Part shown: positions 43,059-52,014 of the stretch, one piece after another
How positions within the stretch are numbered: the first letter of the stretch is position 1
How the letters are laid out: every line of letters begins with the position of its first letter
Assembly (NCBI RefSeq): GCF_016899725.1
Contig: NZ_JACLYU010000006.1
Span: 36,785-100,784, forward strand
DNA from: Bifidobacterium pullorum subsp. saeculare
Lineage (GTDB): Bacteria; Actinomycetota; Actinomycetes; Actinomycetales; Bifidobacteriaceae
Reading direction: 5' to 3'
DNA: 64,000 bases
Translations under genes and position numbers: made by a program
The notes under the pieces: generated by a model
The model's input: only the letters and a program-made list of their open reading frames with translations
Databases searched by the model: none
What the model was told of the DNA's origin: nothing

Positions 43059-44197
43059 TCGTCCGTTCCCCTCTGTTCGTACCGCGCGGCGATATGGTCA
43101 AGCATCCGCCGCACCGTGAACCGCTCCAGATATGTGGCGCGCACGCGCTCACGGCTCGGCGGGTCGTCCAACAGGCCGAGCAGCGCGACCGCACCGGCCT
43201 GCACGTCGCCGACGGGGAACAGTGTGCCGTTCTCTCCCTCGATCACCACCTCGTCGTTTCCGGTGGTGCGGGTGGCGGCGATCGGCACGCCCGCGCGCAA
43301 CGCCTCCACGAGCGAATAGGGCATCCCCTCGTACAGGGAGGTCAGCAAATAGGCGTCGAAGGCCGTGACCAGCCGGTCGGCGTCCTTCCGGTAGCCGAGG
43401 AAATGCACGCGGTCGGCCACGCCGGCCTCGCGCGCCGCCTGGCGCATCCGCTCCTCGAAGTCGCCGTCGCCGATGTACGCGAAGTGCGCGTCCGGACGGG
43501 CCTGCAGCACCTGGGCGGCGATGCGGACCGACGTCATCGGATCCTTCTGCTCCACCAGGCGCGCGGTCACGCCTGCCACCGGCACATCCTGCGGCAGGCC
43601 GAGCGCCTCGCGCGCCTCGGCCTTGGTGGGCAGGGGGATGTCGGCGATGCCGTTGTACACCACCTCGAACTTATCCGGGCGGTCGAGGTGTTCCGCCAGG
43701 GCGGCGCTGCGCTCGCCCTGGGAGACGTTGAAGGTGAGCGTGGTGGCGTGGCGGCTCAGGAAACGCTCGATGCCCACGAACACCATGCGCTTCTTGCCGC
43801 CGAACTCCGGAGCCAGGAAGGCATACGCATGCGGCGTGTAGAACACCTTCCCCACCCCGCACAGCTTGGCGGCCACACGTCCGATCGCGCCGGCCTTGGA
43901 GCTGTGGCAGTGCACCACATCCGGGCGGATGTCGCGAATCACCCGCCGCACGAACCGCAGTGCGCGCGCTTCATGGGCGGGGCTGATCTCGCGCACCAGG
44001 TCGGGGCAGCCGAGTACGCGGGCTCGCTGGCGCAGGCGCGGCAGCGCGGCGGCGAAGTAGTCGTCGACGCGCGACGTGCCATGGATCAGCGTGATCTCGA
44101 AGCGCTCCGGGTCGAGCCCGTCGATCAGATCCACCACATGGCGGCTGCTGCCGCCCATCGACTCGATGATCAACAGGAGTCGGATACGGCGAGGCAT
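43055..44197 (-). CDS. GT4 glycosyltransferase
   Basis: A 380-residue GT-B enzyme: RLLLIIESMGGSSRHVVDLI, VVHCHSSKAGAIGRVAAKL and YTPHAYAFLAPEFGGKKR in the acceptor half, then VAGVTARLVEQKDPMTSVRI, FLGYRKDADRLVTAFDAYLL and SLYEGMPYSLVEALRAGVPI. This is the EpsD/EpsF-like group often acting second after the priming transferase. ATG 7 nt from the stop of the BY-kinase gene; stop overlaps the fusion gene by 4 nt. Confidence 0.87.
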   Translation of the reverse strand: MPRRIRLLLIIESMGGSSRHVVDLIDGLDPERFEITLIHGTSRVDDYFAAALPRLRQRARVLGCPDLVREISPAHEARALRFVRRVIRDIRPDVVHCHSSKAGAIGRVAAKLCGVGKVFYTPHAYAFLAPEFGGKKRMVFVGIERFLSRHATTLTFNVSQGERSAALAEHLDRPDKFEVVYNGIADIPLPTKAEAREALGLPQDVPVAGVTARLVEQKDPMTSVRIAAQVLQARPDAHFAYIGDGDFEERMRQAAREAGVADRVHFLGYRKDADRLVTAFDAYLLTSLYEGMPYSLVEALRAGVPIAATRTTGNDEVVIEGENGTLFPVGDVQAGAVALLGLLDDPPSRERVRATYLERFTVRRMLDHIAARYEQRGTDE

Positions 44198-44203
44198 GGG
44201 CGG

Positions 44204-45646
44204 TCACCGTTCCCTCGGCTCGTCCGAGGCGCCGGTCGCCTCGGCCGCTCCGGACTTCGCCGCACGCGGCGCCTTGCCATGCCGTTTCTCCGACTTCTCG
44301 TCGCTGTACTTGTAGTAGTAGTCCTTCTTGGCGAGACGAGTCTCCTTGACCATGTTGAACACCGCGCCGGCGGGAGCGACGTTGATCATCGCGAACTCCC
44401 GCGCGGTGTCACGCAGCAGCTTCTTCAGACCGGTGCCCTGGCCGACCACCATCAGCAGCGTGCAACCCTGACGGGCGAACACCGCCGCGTCGTTGGCCAC
44501 GGACATCGGCGTGGAATCCACGATCACATTGTCATACTGCTGGGATGCGGCGGCCAGCAGCTTCTCCATCGCCTGCGAATTGATGAGAATCGAGGGGTTG
44601 CCGTGCTGCTCGCCGGCCGGCAGCACATGGAAGTTGGGCTTCCAGTACCGCTGCACCGTCTCGTCCAGCGAAGCCTGGCCGGCCAGCACATGGGCCAGGC
44701 CCACCTTGCCGTTGATGTCCAGCATGTTCGCCACGGACGGTTTGCGCAGATCGGTGTCGATGAGCAGCACGCGCTTGCCGCTTTCCACGATGGCCGCGGC
44801 AAGGTTGGTGGCGATCGTGGTCTTGCCCTCGTTCGGGCCGGCGGAGGTCACCACCGTGACGTTCGGCATGGCTGCACGGTCCGGGGAGATGAACACCAGG
44901 TTCAGGGCCAGGCGGCGGATCGTCTCCGCGGCGCGTCCGGCCGGGTTGGAGACCACCACCGGCGCGCTGCCCTTGAACACCGAGGTCTTGGGGACGGAGA
45001 CCACCACCGGCGCGCCGACCGTGCGCTGCACGTCCTCCTCGCGGCGGATCTTCTTGTCGGAAAACTCGGCGACGATCACCGCGAGGAATCCCAGCACGAT
45101 GCCGGCGAGCAATCCGATGAACCACATCTTCGTCACGTTCGGGGCACTCGGCTTGCCCGGGGTCTCCGCCTGCTTGATCACCGAAAGGCGCAGGGTGGCC
45201 AGCACCCCCGTCTTGTCGCTGGCGAAGCTATCGTCCGCGATCTGCCGGGTCAGGCTGGTGTACACGGTGTTCGCGATGTCCGCCGCCTGCTTGGGGTTGC
45301 TGCTGGTGGCGCTGATGGTGATGAAGCCGTTGGCGTCAGCCACGGCACTGACTTGGCTGGCCAAAGCATCCACGGAGGTGTTGAGCCCCAGCCTGTCGAT
45401 CACCGGCTGCAGCACCGCCGGCACCGTGGCCAGGCGCGTGGCGATCGACGTCATGCCCGAAGCACTGTCGCTGGTGCTGGTCTGGGCCTGGCCGGAGGAG
45501 CTGGTGGCGATGGCTGTCATCGACGCCGTGTACTGGGGGGTGCTCGTCGCCACCAGTCCACCGGTGACGCCCAGCGCGACCAGCAAGGCCAGAACGCCTG
45601 CGATCCAGTGTTTCCTCAGTATCTGCACGATCTCGGTGACGGTCAC
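44204..45646 (-). CDS. polysaccharide co-polymerase fused to BY-kinase (Wzz-Wzc-like)
   Basis: 480 residues from a GTG at 45646, chosen because AGGAGAA lies upstream and the Wzz domain begins there (VTEIVQILRKHWIAGVLALL). Two membrane segments (13-33 and 174-193) flank the extracytoplasmic Wzz loop. The cytosolic kinase has Walker A SAGPNEGKTT (about 268-277, Lys275), Walker A' LLIDTDLRKPS (about 294-304) and Walker B NVIVDSTP, and a C-terminal tyrosine cluster YYYKY (about 443-447) that is autophosphorylated. It sets chain length and export rate. Its probable phosphatase is at 11.4 kb, more than 30 kb away. Confidence 0.92.
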   Translation of the reverse strand: MTVTEIVQILRKHWIAGVLALLVALGVTGGLVATSTPQYTASMTAIATSSSGQAQTSTSDSASGMTSIATRLATVPAVLQPVIDRLGLNTSVDALASQVSAVADANGFITISATSSNPKQAADIANTVYTSLTRQIADDSFASDKTGVLATLRLSVIKQAETPGKPSAPNVTKMWFIGLLAGIVLGFLAVIVAEFSDKKIRREEDVQRTVGAPVVVSVPKTSVFKGSAPVVVSNPAGRAAETIRRLALNLVFISPDRAAMPNVTVVTSAGPNEGKTTIATNLAAAIVESGKRVLLIDTDLRKPSVANMLDINGKVGLAHVLAGQASLDETVQRYWKPNFHVLPAGEQHGNPSILINSQAMEKLLAAASQQYDNVIVDSTPMSVANDAAVFARQGCTLLMVVGQGTGLKKLLRDTAREFAMINVAPAGAVFNMVKETRLAKKDYYYKYSDEKSEKRHGKAPRAAKSGAAEATGASDEPRER

Positions 45647-45814
45647 GGTTCTTCTCCTCGTGTTTCCAGGCAGCGGTCGTCCCGGACTCATACACCATAT
45701 CGGGGAACGACTTGACCCCCTCATCATAGCCCAGCCCTATAATGCCCGTATTAAGGGGGTGCTGGCACACGTCCGGTGAGACTAGGGTGAGGCTGGGAAT
45801 CGCGGCAGCGCCGC

Positions 45815-47716
45815 TCACAGCAGCGGCGTCTGGGCCACCACCAGGTCCGCCGCATTCGGCGTGGCCGCGGTCTGCACGCTGAGCGTGTACGTCACCGACT
45901 GGCCCGGATCCAGCACAAAGGCCTTGGCTCCCACCGTATGCCCGTCATGCGTGGTGAGCAGGTCGAAATCGCCGCCGTCCGGCAGCTGCCAGCTCACTAG
46001 CCGGCCGCCGGCGGGCGTGTAGTGGAACACGTTCACGCCCAACTGGCCGGGAGTGATGCCATGCGCGCCGTCGCCAAGCACATACGCCGGCGTGGAGTCC
46101 ACGTCCGCCGGGTCCAAGGTGTTGGTGAGGGTGACGTTCACCGTCCACACCTTGGAGCCGTCCGCATTGGCATGGTCGAGCGTCACCTTTGTGCGGCGGT
46201 CCAGATACCAGTCCATCTTCGACTGGCCCAGGTCGTTGAAGTAGATGCCTAGCTTCGGCTGGGCCGGGGTGTCGTTGAGCATGCCCGCCACCGCCGTGTC
46301 TTCGATCTGCCGCTGCTCCGCGCCCTGGGCCGACCACAGCAGCAGATGTCCGCCGCCGACAGCCTGGCGCATGGCGCCGACCAGAGCCATCACATTCGCG
46401 TTCGCACCGTCCACGATGCGCGCGAACGACGCGTGCGCGGCCCGGGCGAAGAACTCGTTCTGCCAGTTCGCATCCGCCGACTTGGCATAGACCTCGTGCA
46501 GCAGCACCTTCGCGGCGTTCTGCCCGTCCAGCGTCATGCCGTCCACCGTCACGCCGCCCACGGCCCCCAGCAGCGACTGCAGCAACACCGGATCGAGTGC
46601 GATGACGCCGTCGATGGTCTGCCCGGGATTCGCCTGCTCCCACATGGCCTTGGCGATGGCGGCCGCCCTGGGGAATTCGGGGGTCAGATTCACATCGTGA
46701 GGGATGCGGCCGAGCGCATCCGTATACAGGTTCGTCTCCTCCGACTCCAGCGGGATGACTGGCTGGTCGAGGATGGGCAGCTGGGTCTCGGGGATGAACT
46801 CGCCGAGCGTCATGCGCCCGCCCGCCACCGTGAGAGTGCCCCACGATCCGGGCAGACCGCCGGTGGCACGCAGCTCGGCGTTGTTCTGCGCCAACACCAG
46901 GTAGGTGCGCGGTTGGCTGTTGTTAAGGTCAAGCATCGAGGGAGCGACCGTGGCGAACCGGGACAGACCGTCCGTAAGATCCGCCACGGTGCCGATCAGG
47001 GCTTTGCCCTGTTCCAACGCATCGGTGACCGCGCCGATATGCCCCGGCTGGATCTGCCTTAGATCGGCGGCGGCCTGGGTCATCACCGGATTCGCCAGCT
47101 GCAGGCTGGGCGCCGCATCCGCCAGTCCCGGCAGGCTCACCGTGCCGCCGGTGATGCCGAATTCGGCGGGTTTGATGGAGCCGAGCGCATTGCGCAGCTG
47201 CGGCATCGCATCATTGGCCACGGTGTTGGCCACATGAATCATGCTGCGCGCCGCTTTGACGTCCTTGCCGTAATACGGCACCCATTCCAGAGGCTTCCAG
47301 CCCGGATTCCCCACCCAGGTCTCGATGCCGTTGATCGAGTCGGACAATGTGTCCAACGCCGTTGCCGCGGCGGTGGTGTTCACATTGCCCAGGTTGCCGA
47401 TGTCGCTCAGGGAGGTGAGCTGCCTGACCGCCTGGACCGCGCTCTTGGCCTCGCGCAACGCCATCAGCGCGCTCACGCCCAGGAAGGCGAGGTACAGCAG
47501 CAGCACGGTGAACACGCTGCCGATGATGATGCGGCGCCTGCGGCGGCGCCGTTGTTTCGCTGCACGGATACGCCCTCGGCGCGACGGTTTGCGCCGGCGG
47601 TCATGCGGGTCGTCGATCACCACGGACAGGTCCGGCGCGACCACCGTCTGCCCGGCTTTCTGATCCGGCGGCTCGGGAGGCTGCTCCGCTCCCCCCAGCG
47701 TATCCTGCAAATCCAT
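45815..47716 (-). CDS. DUF4012 domain protein, single-pass membrane anchored
   Basis: A 633-residue protein. The N-terminal 60 residues are cytosolic and strongly basic at the end (RRGRIRAAKQRRRRRRR), followed by one membrane segment (about 63-86), then a long extracytoplasmic region of the DUF4012 family (LVLAQNNAELRATGGLPGSW, GVIALDPVLLQSLLGAVGGV). The family is common in actinobacterial polysaccharide loci; its distant relation to LytR-CpsA-Psr-like proteins is only suggestive. It might act in attachment or processing of the polymer. It precedes the BY-kinase gene in the same direction by about 170 nt. Confidence 0.85.
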   Translation of the reverse strand: MDLQDTLGGAEQPPEPPDQKAGQTVVAPDLSVVIDDPHDRRRKPSRRGRIRAAKQRRRRRRRIIIGSVFTVLLLYLAFLGVSALMALREAKSAVQAVRQLTSLSDIGNLGNVNTTAAATALDTLSDSINGIETWVGNPGWKPLEWVPYYGKDVKAARSMIHVANTVANDAMPQLRNALGSIKPAEFGITGGTVSLPGLADAAPSLQLANPVMTQAAADLRQIQPGHIGAVTDALEQGKALIGTVADLTDGLSRFATVAPSMLDLNNSQPRTYLVLAQNNAELRATGGLPGSWGTLTVAGGRMTLGEFIPETQLPILDQPVIPLESEETNLYTDALGRIPHDVNLTPEFPRAAAIAKAMWEQANPGQTIDGVIALDPVLLQSLLGAVGGVTVDGMTLDGQNAAKVLLHEVYAKSADANWQNEFFARAAHASFARIVDGANANVMALVGAMRQAVGGGHLLLWSAQGAEQRQIEDTAVAGMLNDTPAQPKLGIYFNDLGQSKMDWYLDRRTKVTLDHANADGSKVWTVNVTLTNTLDPADVDSTPAYVLGDGAHGITPGQLGVNVFHYTPAGGRLVSWQLPDGGDFDLLTTHDGHTVGAKAFVLDPGQSVTYTLSVQTAATPNAADLVVAQTPLL

Positions 47717-47839
47717 GGTGCCCCATGGTAGTCATGATGGGATCCTATAGCCAATGGGGGGTGTTGAGAGCCGGATGAAGGAATATCCCCCCGTCCACGC
47801 GGCGGATTGTCCCAGTCGGGGTGCTTCGCAGAGGGCCGG

Positions 47840-47884
47840 CACATAGGCCTTACGCTCAGTACGCGCCCTTATGGCTGGGCACGG
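47840..47884. repeat. 45-bp direct repeat, left copy
   Basis: Forty-five bases matching 49768-49812 with two mismatches. This copy contains the stop codon (TAA, 47869-47871) and last codons of the ATPase gene. The right copy contains the natural 3' end of the priming transferase gene, so this copy is the duplicated one. Confidence 0.92.
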
Positions 47885-49032
47885 AGCCAGTCGGCGGCGC
47901 TCAGCACTCGTGCTCCCCTGCCCTGGAAGCTGTCGGCGACCCGGGATACGACGTAGCGGCTGTCCTCCGGCACACCCAGCATCTCACCCACATGCCCCAG
48001 ATTCCTGGCGAAGCGGTCGTGATAGGTCTGTCCGGATTTGATCTCGATGAGTTCGATCCGGTTGGGATCCGTGGCGTCGATGAGGTCGACCTCGATCTTG
48101 CTGTCGTCCCGGTAGAAGAACAGGCCGGGGGTCTTGCCCTCGTTGAAGTGCTGCTTGAGGGTCTCGGCAACGATGAGATTCTCGAACACCATGCCCAGGT
48201 ACGGCGAGACGAGAAGCTCGGAAACGGTTCTCACGCCAAGCAGATGACACAGCAGACCCGTGTCATGGAAGTACAGCTTCGGTGTCTTGGTCAGACGCTT
48301 GCGCACATTGGCGTGATAAGGCATGAGCTCGAACGCGATATAGCTTGACTCCAGAATCGACAGCCATGAGCGCACCGTGGCCGTGCTGACCTCCACGCCG
48401 TCCGCCAACTTGGCATAGTTCACCAGATTCCCGGCATTGAGCGCGCATAGGCCGAGGAACTTACGGAAGGAATCAAGATTGCGCACGTCCAGGTAGTCGC
48501 CGGCATCGCGCTCGACATACGTGGACAGATAGGCGTCGAAGAAGACGTCCGTGGGCATGCCTGTGACATGGAGCCTGGGGAAGCCACCCCGGAACATGAA
48601 TTCGTCCACGGTCAGCTCGGGCTTGACCGCCACCGCTTCGTCATATCCCAACGGCAGCAGGCGCAGGATGCCCACGCGTCCGGCCAGAGACTGGGTGATG
48701 CGCTTGAGCAGCAGGAAGTTCTGTGAGCCGGACAGAATGTATTGGCCGGGCGTATTGCGCTCATCGGAGACGACCTGGATCATGGAGAACAAATCCGGAG
48801 CGTACTGAACCTCATCAATGAGGACTCTGTCGGAACGATTCCGGATGAAGCCCACGGGATCGTCGAGTGCTGCCTTTCGCAGTTGCGGATCCTCGAGATT
48901 GAGATAATCGTAGTCAGGGAACACATCCCGGACCAGCGTTGATTTGCCGCTCTGACGAGGTCCCGTCACCGACACCACGGGGAACCACTCAGCCAGCTGC
49001 CTCGTCTTGTCCGCAAGCTTTCTGGGAATCAT
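47869..49032 (-). CDS. AAA-type ATPase with DUF4143 domain
   Basis: 387 residues from the ATG at 49032 (GAGGGG upstream). N-terminal AAA_14 domain with Walker A VSVTGPRQSGKSTLV (about residues 20-34) and Walker B DRVLIDEVQYAPD, an ILSGSQNFLLL sensor region, and a C-terminal DUF4143 domain with a nuclease-like core (FYRDDSKIEVDLIDATDPNR, IEIKSGQT), whose E-D-x-EIK spacing resembles PD-(D/E)xK enzymes. Function is unknown; the family is abundant in mobile and defence-rich regions. It is inserted between the DUF4012 and priming transferase genes, flanked by a 45-bp direct repeat that supplies its stop codon. Confidence 0.88.
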   Translation of the reverse strand: MIPRKLADKTRQLAEWFPVVSVTGPRQSGKSTLVRDVFPDYDYLNLEDPQLRKAALDDPVGFIRNRSDRVLIDEVQYAPDLFSMIQVVSDERNTPGQYILSGSQNFLLLKRITQSLAGRVGILRLLPLGYDEAVAVKPELTVDEFMFRGGFPRLHVTGMPTDVFFDAYLSTYVERDAGDYLDVRNLDSFRKFLGLCALNAGNLVNYAKLADGVEVSTATVRSWLSILESSYIAFELMPYHANVRKRLTKTPKLYFHDTGLLCHLLGVRTVSELLVSPYLGMVFENLIVAETLKQHFNEGKTPGLFFYRDDSKIEVDLIDATDPNRIELIEIKSGQTYHDRFARNLGHVGEMLGVPEDSRYVVSRVADSFQGRGARVLSAADWLRAQP

Positions 49033-49767
49033 GACGCCCCTCACCCTCAGATCGTATCCGTAACCTTCTGCCGAATACAGCAAAATTACCACAATCAGTA
49101 AATAGAGACTACCACGATCGATAAGTAGGAACGCTCATAATCAGGCTCTTCGCATTTTCGCGTGCGTGCGTTGTCGCCGGGGTGTTGTTTCCGGAGGTGT
49201 GGAGGTGTTTCCGATGTGCGTCCGCCGCCCCGGCATCACACGCATACGGCGAACCGTACGCTTACACGCCGCCACAGTACGGTTCGCCGCATGGCCTTCG
49301 TATCAGTGCGGCGAACCGTACGCTGGGCGGGCGCTGCGCGGGCCGCGTGAGGATTTGAGCGGGCTGTGCGAGATCCGGCCTGGGCGACAACGCATGGATC
49401 GTTGGGATCGGGATGCGCCGTGGTTGAGTCGAACGGACCTTGAGCATGAACAATCGTGGGCCCGGCCGACAGGAAGGACAGCCGGTACGGTGCCAAGGCC
49501 GCCCTGACCCACCGGGCCCGCGGAATCCTCCTAGGAAGACCGGGCCGCCCTCGGCGAGCAGGCGGAAGGCCCGGCTTGAGCACCCGCGCGGCATCGCCCA
49601 GGACTTCCGCGGCATCACCGGCCACGTCCAACGGAGCCCGCTGCGCGGCGGAGGCTTACGCCGACTCGCCCTGGACCGGATCCGTGCCCCTCGCGCATAG
49701 CAATGCGAAGAGCCCATAATCGATGCGCTGCACGATGAGTTCGCAAGAGAAACACTGCAGCATAAGC
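49033..49767. other. noncoding part of the ATPase cassette
   Basis: About 735 nt without a credible gene. Just upstream of the ATPase it is AT-rich (promoter region), then carries palindromic CGGCGAACCGTAC repeats of the same family as at 59.6 and 60.3 kb, and then a GC-rich stretch in which frames exist on both strands but none looks like protein. Confidence 0.55.
49246..49326. repeat. palindromic GGCGAACCGTAC repeat, one full and one half unit
   Basis: A 45-nt palindromic unit (49246-49290: ACGGCGAACCGTACGC ... AGTACGGTTCGCCGC) is followed by a spacer ATGGCCTTCGTATCA and a half unit (49306-49326). The spacer is the reverse complement of the spacers at 59.7 kb, so the same repeat family is in opposite orientation here. 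Confidence 0.8.
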
Positions 49768-49812
49768 CACATGGGCCTTACGCTCAGTACGCGCCCTTAT
49801 GGCTGAGCACGG
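49768..49812. repeat. 45-bp direct repeat, right copy
   Basis: Matches 47840-47884 with two mismatches. It spans the last codons and TGA stop of the priming transferase gene (LSHKGAY) plus 16 bp downstream. Confidence 0.92.
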
Positions 49813-51370
49813 CGCCGACGGTGCGCAGCAGGAGCACGATGTCGCCCAGGATGCTCCAGCTCTGCACATAGCCGACATCCAGCGCCTCACTCTCCTCCTC
49901 GGAGAGATCGGAGCGGCCGGACACCTGCCAGGGGCCGGTGATGCCGGGCTTGACCAGCATGCGCGTGGCATACAGCTTGTTGTACCGCGCGTACTCCTCC
50001 GGCAGCGGCGGGCGCGGCCCCACCACGGACATATCGCCCTTGAACACGTTGAGGAACTGCGGCAGCTCGTCAATCGAGAAGCGGCGGATGAAGCGCCCCA
50101 CCGGAGTGATGCGCGGATCGTCCTTCATCTTGAAGATGAAGCGGTCGTCCTGGCCGGTCTCATGCGCCAGCTCGGCCTTGAGCGCATCCGCGTTCACCAC
50201 CATGGAGCGGAATTTGATCATCTTGAACGGCTTGCCGCGCAGACCGATGCGCGTCTGCGTGTAGAACACCGGACCGTGGTCCGTCAGTTTGATCGCGATC
50301 GCCACCGGCAGTGTGACGATCAGCGAGCAGACGATCGCCAGGGAGGAGACGATGAGGTCGAACGCGCGTTTGAGCGCCAGGCTGTACGGCGAGTACTGCG
50401 CCAGGCGCTGCGTGATGATGCTCACGCCTTGGATCGAGCGGATGGAGAGTTCGTGGCTGCCCACATCCGCGGTCGACGTGAGCATGGCCACCTCGAGGTT
50501 GAGGGACTCCATGCGCACGGAGAAGATGTTGAAATTATCCGAATACCGTTTGATCACATCGGTGACGAGCACCGTCTGGGCGCCGAGCTCCACCACATGC
50601 TCGGCCATGCGGCTGTCATCGTAATCAAGCACCGGCAGCGGGCTTCCCCAGTTGTCCCGCACTTCCTTGGCCACCACAGCCGCGTCCGGATCGGCCTCGA
50701 TCAACTCGGTCGCGGGGTTGAACCGCACCGGGCACACCGCCGACGGCCGGTAGTTCAGCTGCGAACGGTTCGCCAGGAAGCGCAGCGCGTTGCCGATGCC
50801 CTCGGGCGATCCCACGATCACCGTGCCATAGGCATAGGCCCCTTTGTGGCGTTCCCGGGTGATGAGCATCCGCGAGACGGCGCGGCCGCCCATCACCACG
50901 ATCCAGGAGGCCAGCGTCATCACCGTCAGGGTGCCCAATCCGAGCGTGAAGCCGAACACGAAGCTGATGGCGCACATCACCACCCAGCTGCTCAGCATGC
51001 CCTTGAACAGCAGCACGTTGAGCTGATAGCCGTCGCCCATCACATGCCGGTGGTACACCCCCACCGCATGCAGGCAGATCACGGACACCACGCCCATCAC
51101 CAGGAGGTATACGACCGCCGGAATCACCAAGCCGAGTCGCAGGGACGCCACCCCGGCCCACTGGCCCATAAGCAGCAGCACCGTCTGGCTGGCCACGATC
51201 ACCATGGCCGCATCCAGCAGCATCAGCGCCAGATTGATATAGAACCGCCAATGGACCGCGCTGGACAGCTGTTTGCGCCGCAGCTCGTCCAACTGTTCAC
51301 GATTCCACACCGGCGTGGTTCCCGCCTTGGGGACACGTGCGCCGCCAGCGGAAGTCGCGAGCCTAGCCAT
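49784..51370 (-). CDS. polyprenyl-phosphate sugar phosphotransferase (priming transferase, WbaP/CpsD-like)
   Basis: 528 residues from the ATG at 51370 (GAGGAGGAA upstream). Five N-terminal membrane segments (about 40-190) and a CoA-binding-like middle precede the C-terminal Bac_transf domain: LALKRAFDLIVSSLAIVCSL, VFYTQTRIGLRGKPFKMIKF, KMKDDPRITPVGRFIRRFSI and DELPQFLNVFKGDMSVVGPR, then LYATRMLVKPGITGPWQVSG. It loads the first sugar phosphate onto undecaprenyl phosphate and so commits the cell to making the polymer. It is the first gene of the minus-strand cluster. A G13 tract lies in its leader. Confidence 0.93.
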   Translation of the reverse strand: MARLATSAGGARVPKAGTTPVWNREQLDELRRKQLSSAVHWRFYINLALMLLDAAMVIVASQTVLLLMGQWAGVASLRLGLVIPAVVYLLVMGVVSVICLHAVGVYHRHVMGDGYQLNVLLFKGMLSSWVVMCAISFVFGFTLGLGTLTVMTLASWIVVMGGRAVSRMLITRERHKGAYAYGTVIVGSPEGIGNALRFLANRSQLNYRPSAVCPVRFNPATELIEADPDAAVVAKEVRDNWGSPLPVLDYDDSRMAEHVVELGAQTVLVTDVIKRYSDNFNIFSVRMESLNLEVAMLTSTADVGSHELSIRSIQGVSIITQRLAQYSPYSLALKRAFDLIVSSLAIVCSLIVTLPVAIAIKLTDHGPVFYTQTRIGLRGKPFKMIKFRSMVVNADALKAELAHETGQDDRFIFKMKDDPRITPVGRFIRRFSIDELPQFLNVFKGDMSVVGPRPPLPEEYARYNKLYATRMLVKPGITGPWQVSGRSDLSEEESEALDVGYVQSWSILGDIVLLLRTVGAVLSHKGAY

Positions 51371-51427
51371 TCTCTTCCTCCTCGTCCAAGACCGCACCCT
51401 CGGCCCATGCCGGTGACAGCATCCAGT

Positions 51428-51440
51428 GGGGGGGGGGGGG
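51428..51440 (-). repeat. G13 tract in the leader of the priming transferase gene
   Basis: Thirteen G on the plus strand (C13 in the transcript sense), about 58-70 nt upstream of the start codon and a few nt after the predicted transcription start. It is the longest mononucleotide run noticed in the window and lies at a position where length change could alter transcription or translation of the committing gene. Confidence 0.95.
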
Positions 51441-51452
51441 AGTGCGACTTTC

Positions 51453-51458
51453 ACTATA
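51453..51458 (-). promoter_or_regulatory. probable -10 element of the polysaccharide operon
   Basis: TATAGT in minus-strand sense, about 85 nt before the priming transferase ATG. A clear -35 was not identified. The G13 tract lies 13 nt further downstream. Confidence 0.5.
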
Positions 51459-51561
51459 GCGGAACACCCCCATCTTTCCGTTACAGTCCGTTGACGCGGC
51501 TGACCGGCCGGCACCTGGCCGGCCGGTCAGTCACATCGGCGGAGAATCGAAGACCGTCGCC

Positions 51562-52014
51562 TCACTCGGCGTTCGCCGGGGCGGAGGCCTTCTTGCGGCC
51601 GCGCTTCTTCATCATGCCGGCCACCGCATCGGCGGTGTTGAACAGCGCGACCTTCTCATCCGCATGGACCGTGCCGTCCACGCTCTGATAGGCCACCTCG
51701 CCCTCCGGGGCCTGTGCCAGCGGCAGATACTTCTGCACCGCCACCAGCACCATCGGCTCGTGGATGGCCACGGAGGCGGTCTGCTTGCCCTCGGGCTTGC
51801 TGAAGCGCACGGCGTTCGGATCGTCCTTGCCGCACACCTGCACCGCGACCTGCTTCTTGCGGTCGTTGACCAGCACGCGCACGTACGCCGGCCAGCCCAG
51901 CGCCTCGGCGGTGTCCTTGTTGAACCGCACCACCGATTCGGTGACCGTCATCGTCACCTTGGGCACGGGCGCCGTCAGGCTCACTTCCTCGAATCCTTGC
52001 AGCACAGAGGCCAT
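51562..52014 (-). CDS. conserved hypothetical protein with basic tail
   Basis: A 150-residue cytosolic protein: the first 90 residues are beta-rich (VSLTAPVPKVTMTVTESVVR, YVRVLVNDRKKQVAVQVCGK), and the C terminus is a Lys/Arg-rich tail (MMKKRGRKKASAPANAE). The fold cannot be assigned. The ATG at 52014 has AGGAGCGG 6 nt upstream; upstream extension of the frame is not needed. The basic tail might bind nucleic acid, which is conjecture. It lies alone between the polysaccharide cluster and a divergent MFS gene. Confidence 0.72.
   Translation of the reverse strand: MASVLQGFEEVSLTAPVPKVTMTVTESVVRFNKDTAEALGWPAYVRVLVNDRKKQVAVQVCGKDDPNAVRFSKPEGKQTASVAIHEPMVLVAVQKYLPLAQAPEGEVAYQSVDGTVHADEKVALFNTADAVAGMMKKRGRKKASAPANAE

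Noticed and set aside
43094..45715. 873-residue open frame on the plus strand opposite the GT4 and BY-kinase genes
   Set aside because: Covers two well-supported minus-strand genes and has biased composition without motifs.
49262..49717. Arg/Pro-rich frames between the ATPase and the priming transferase
   Set aside because: They overlap palindromic repeats and each other on both strands; no start signal or motif.
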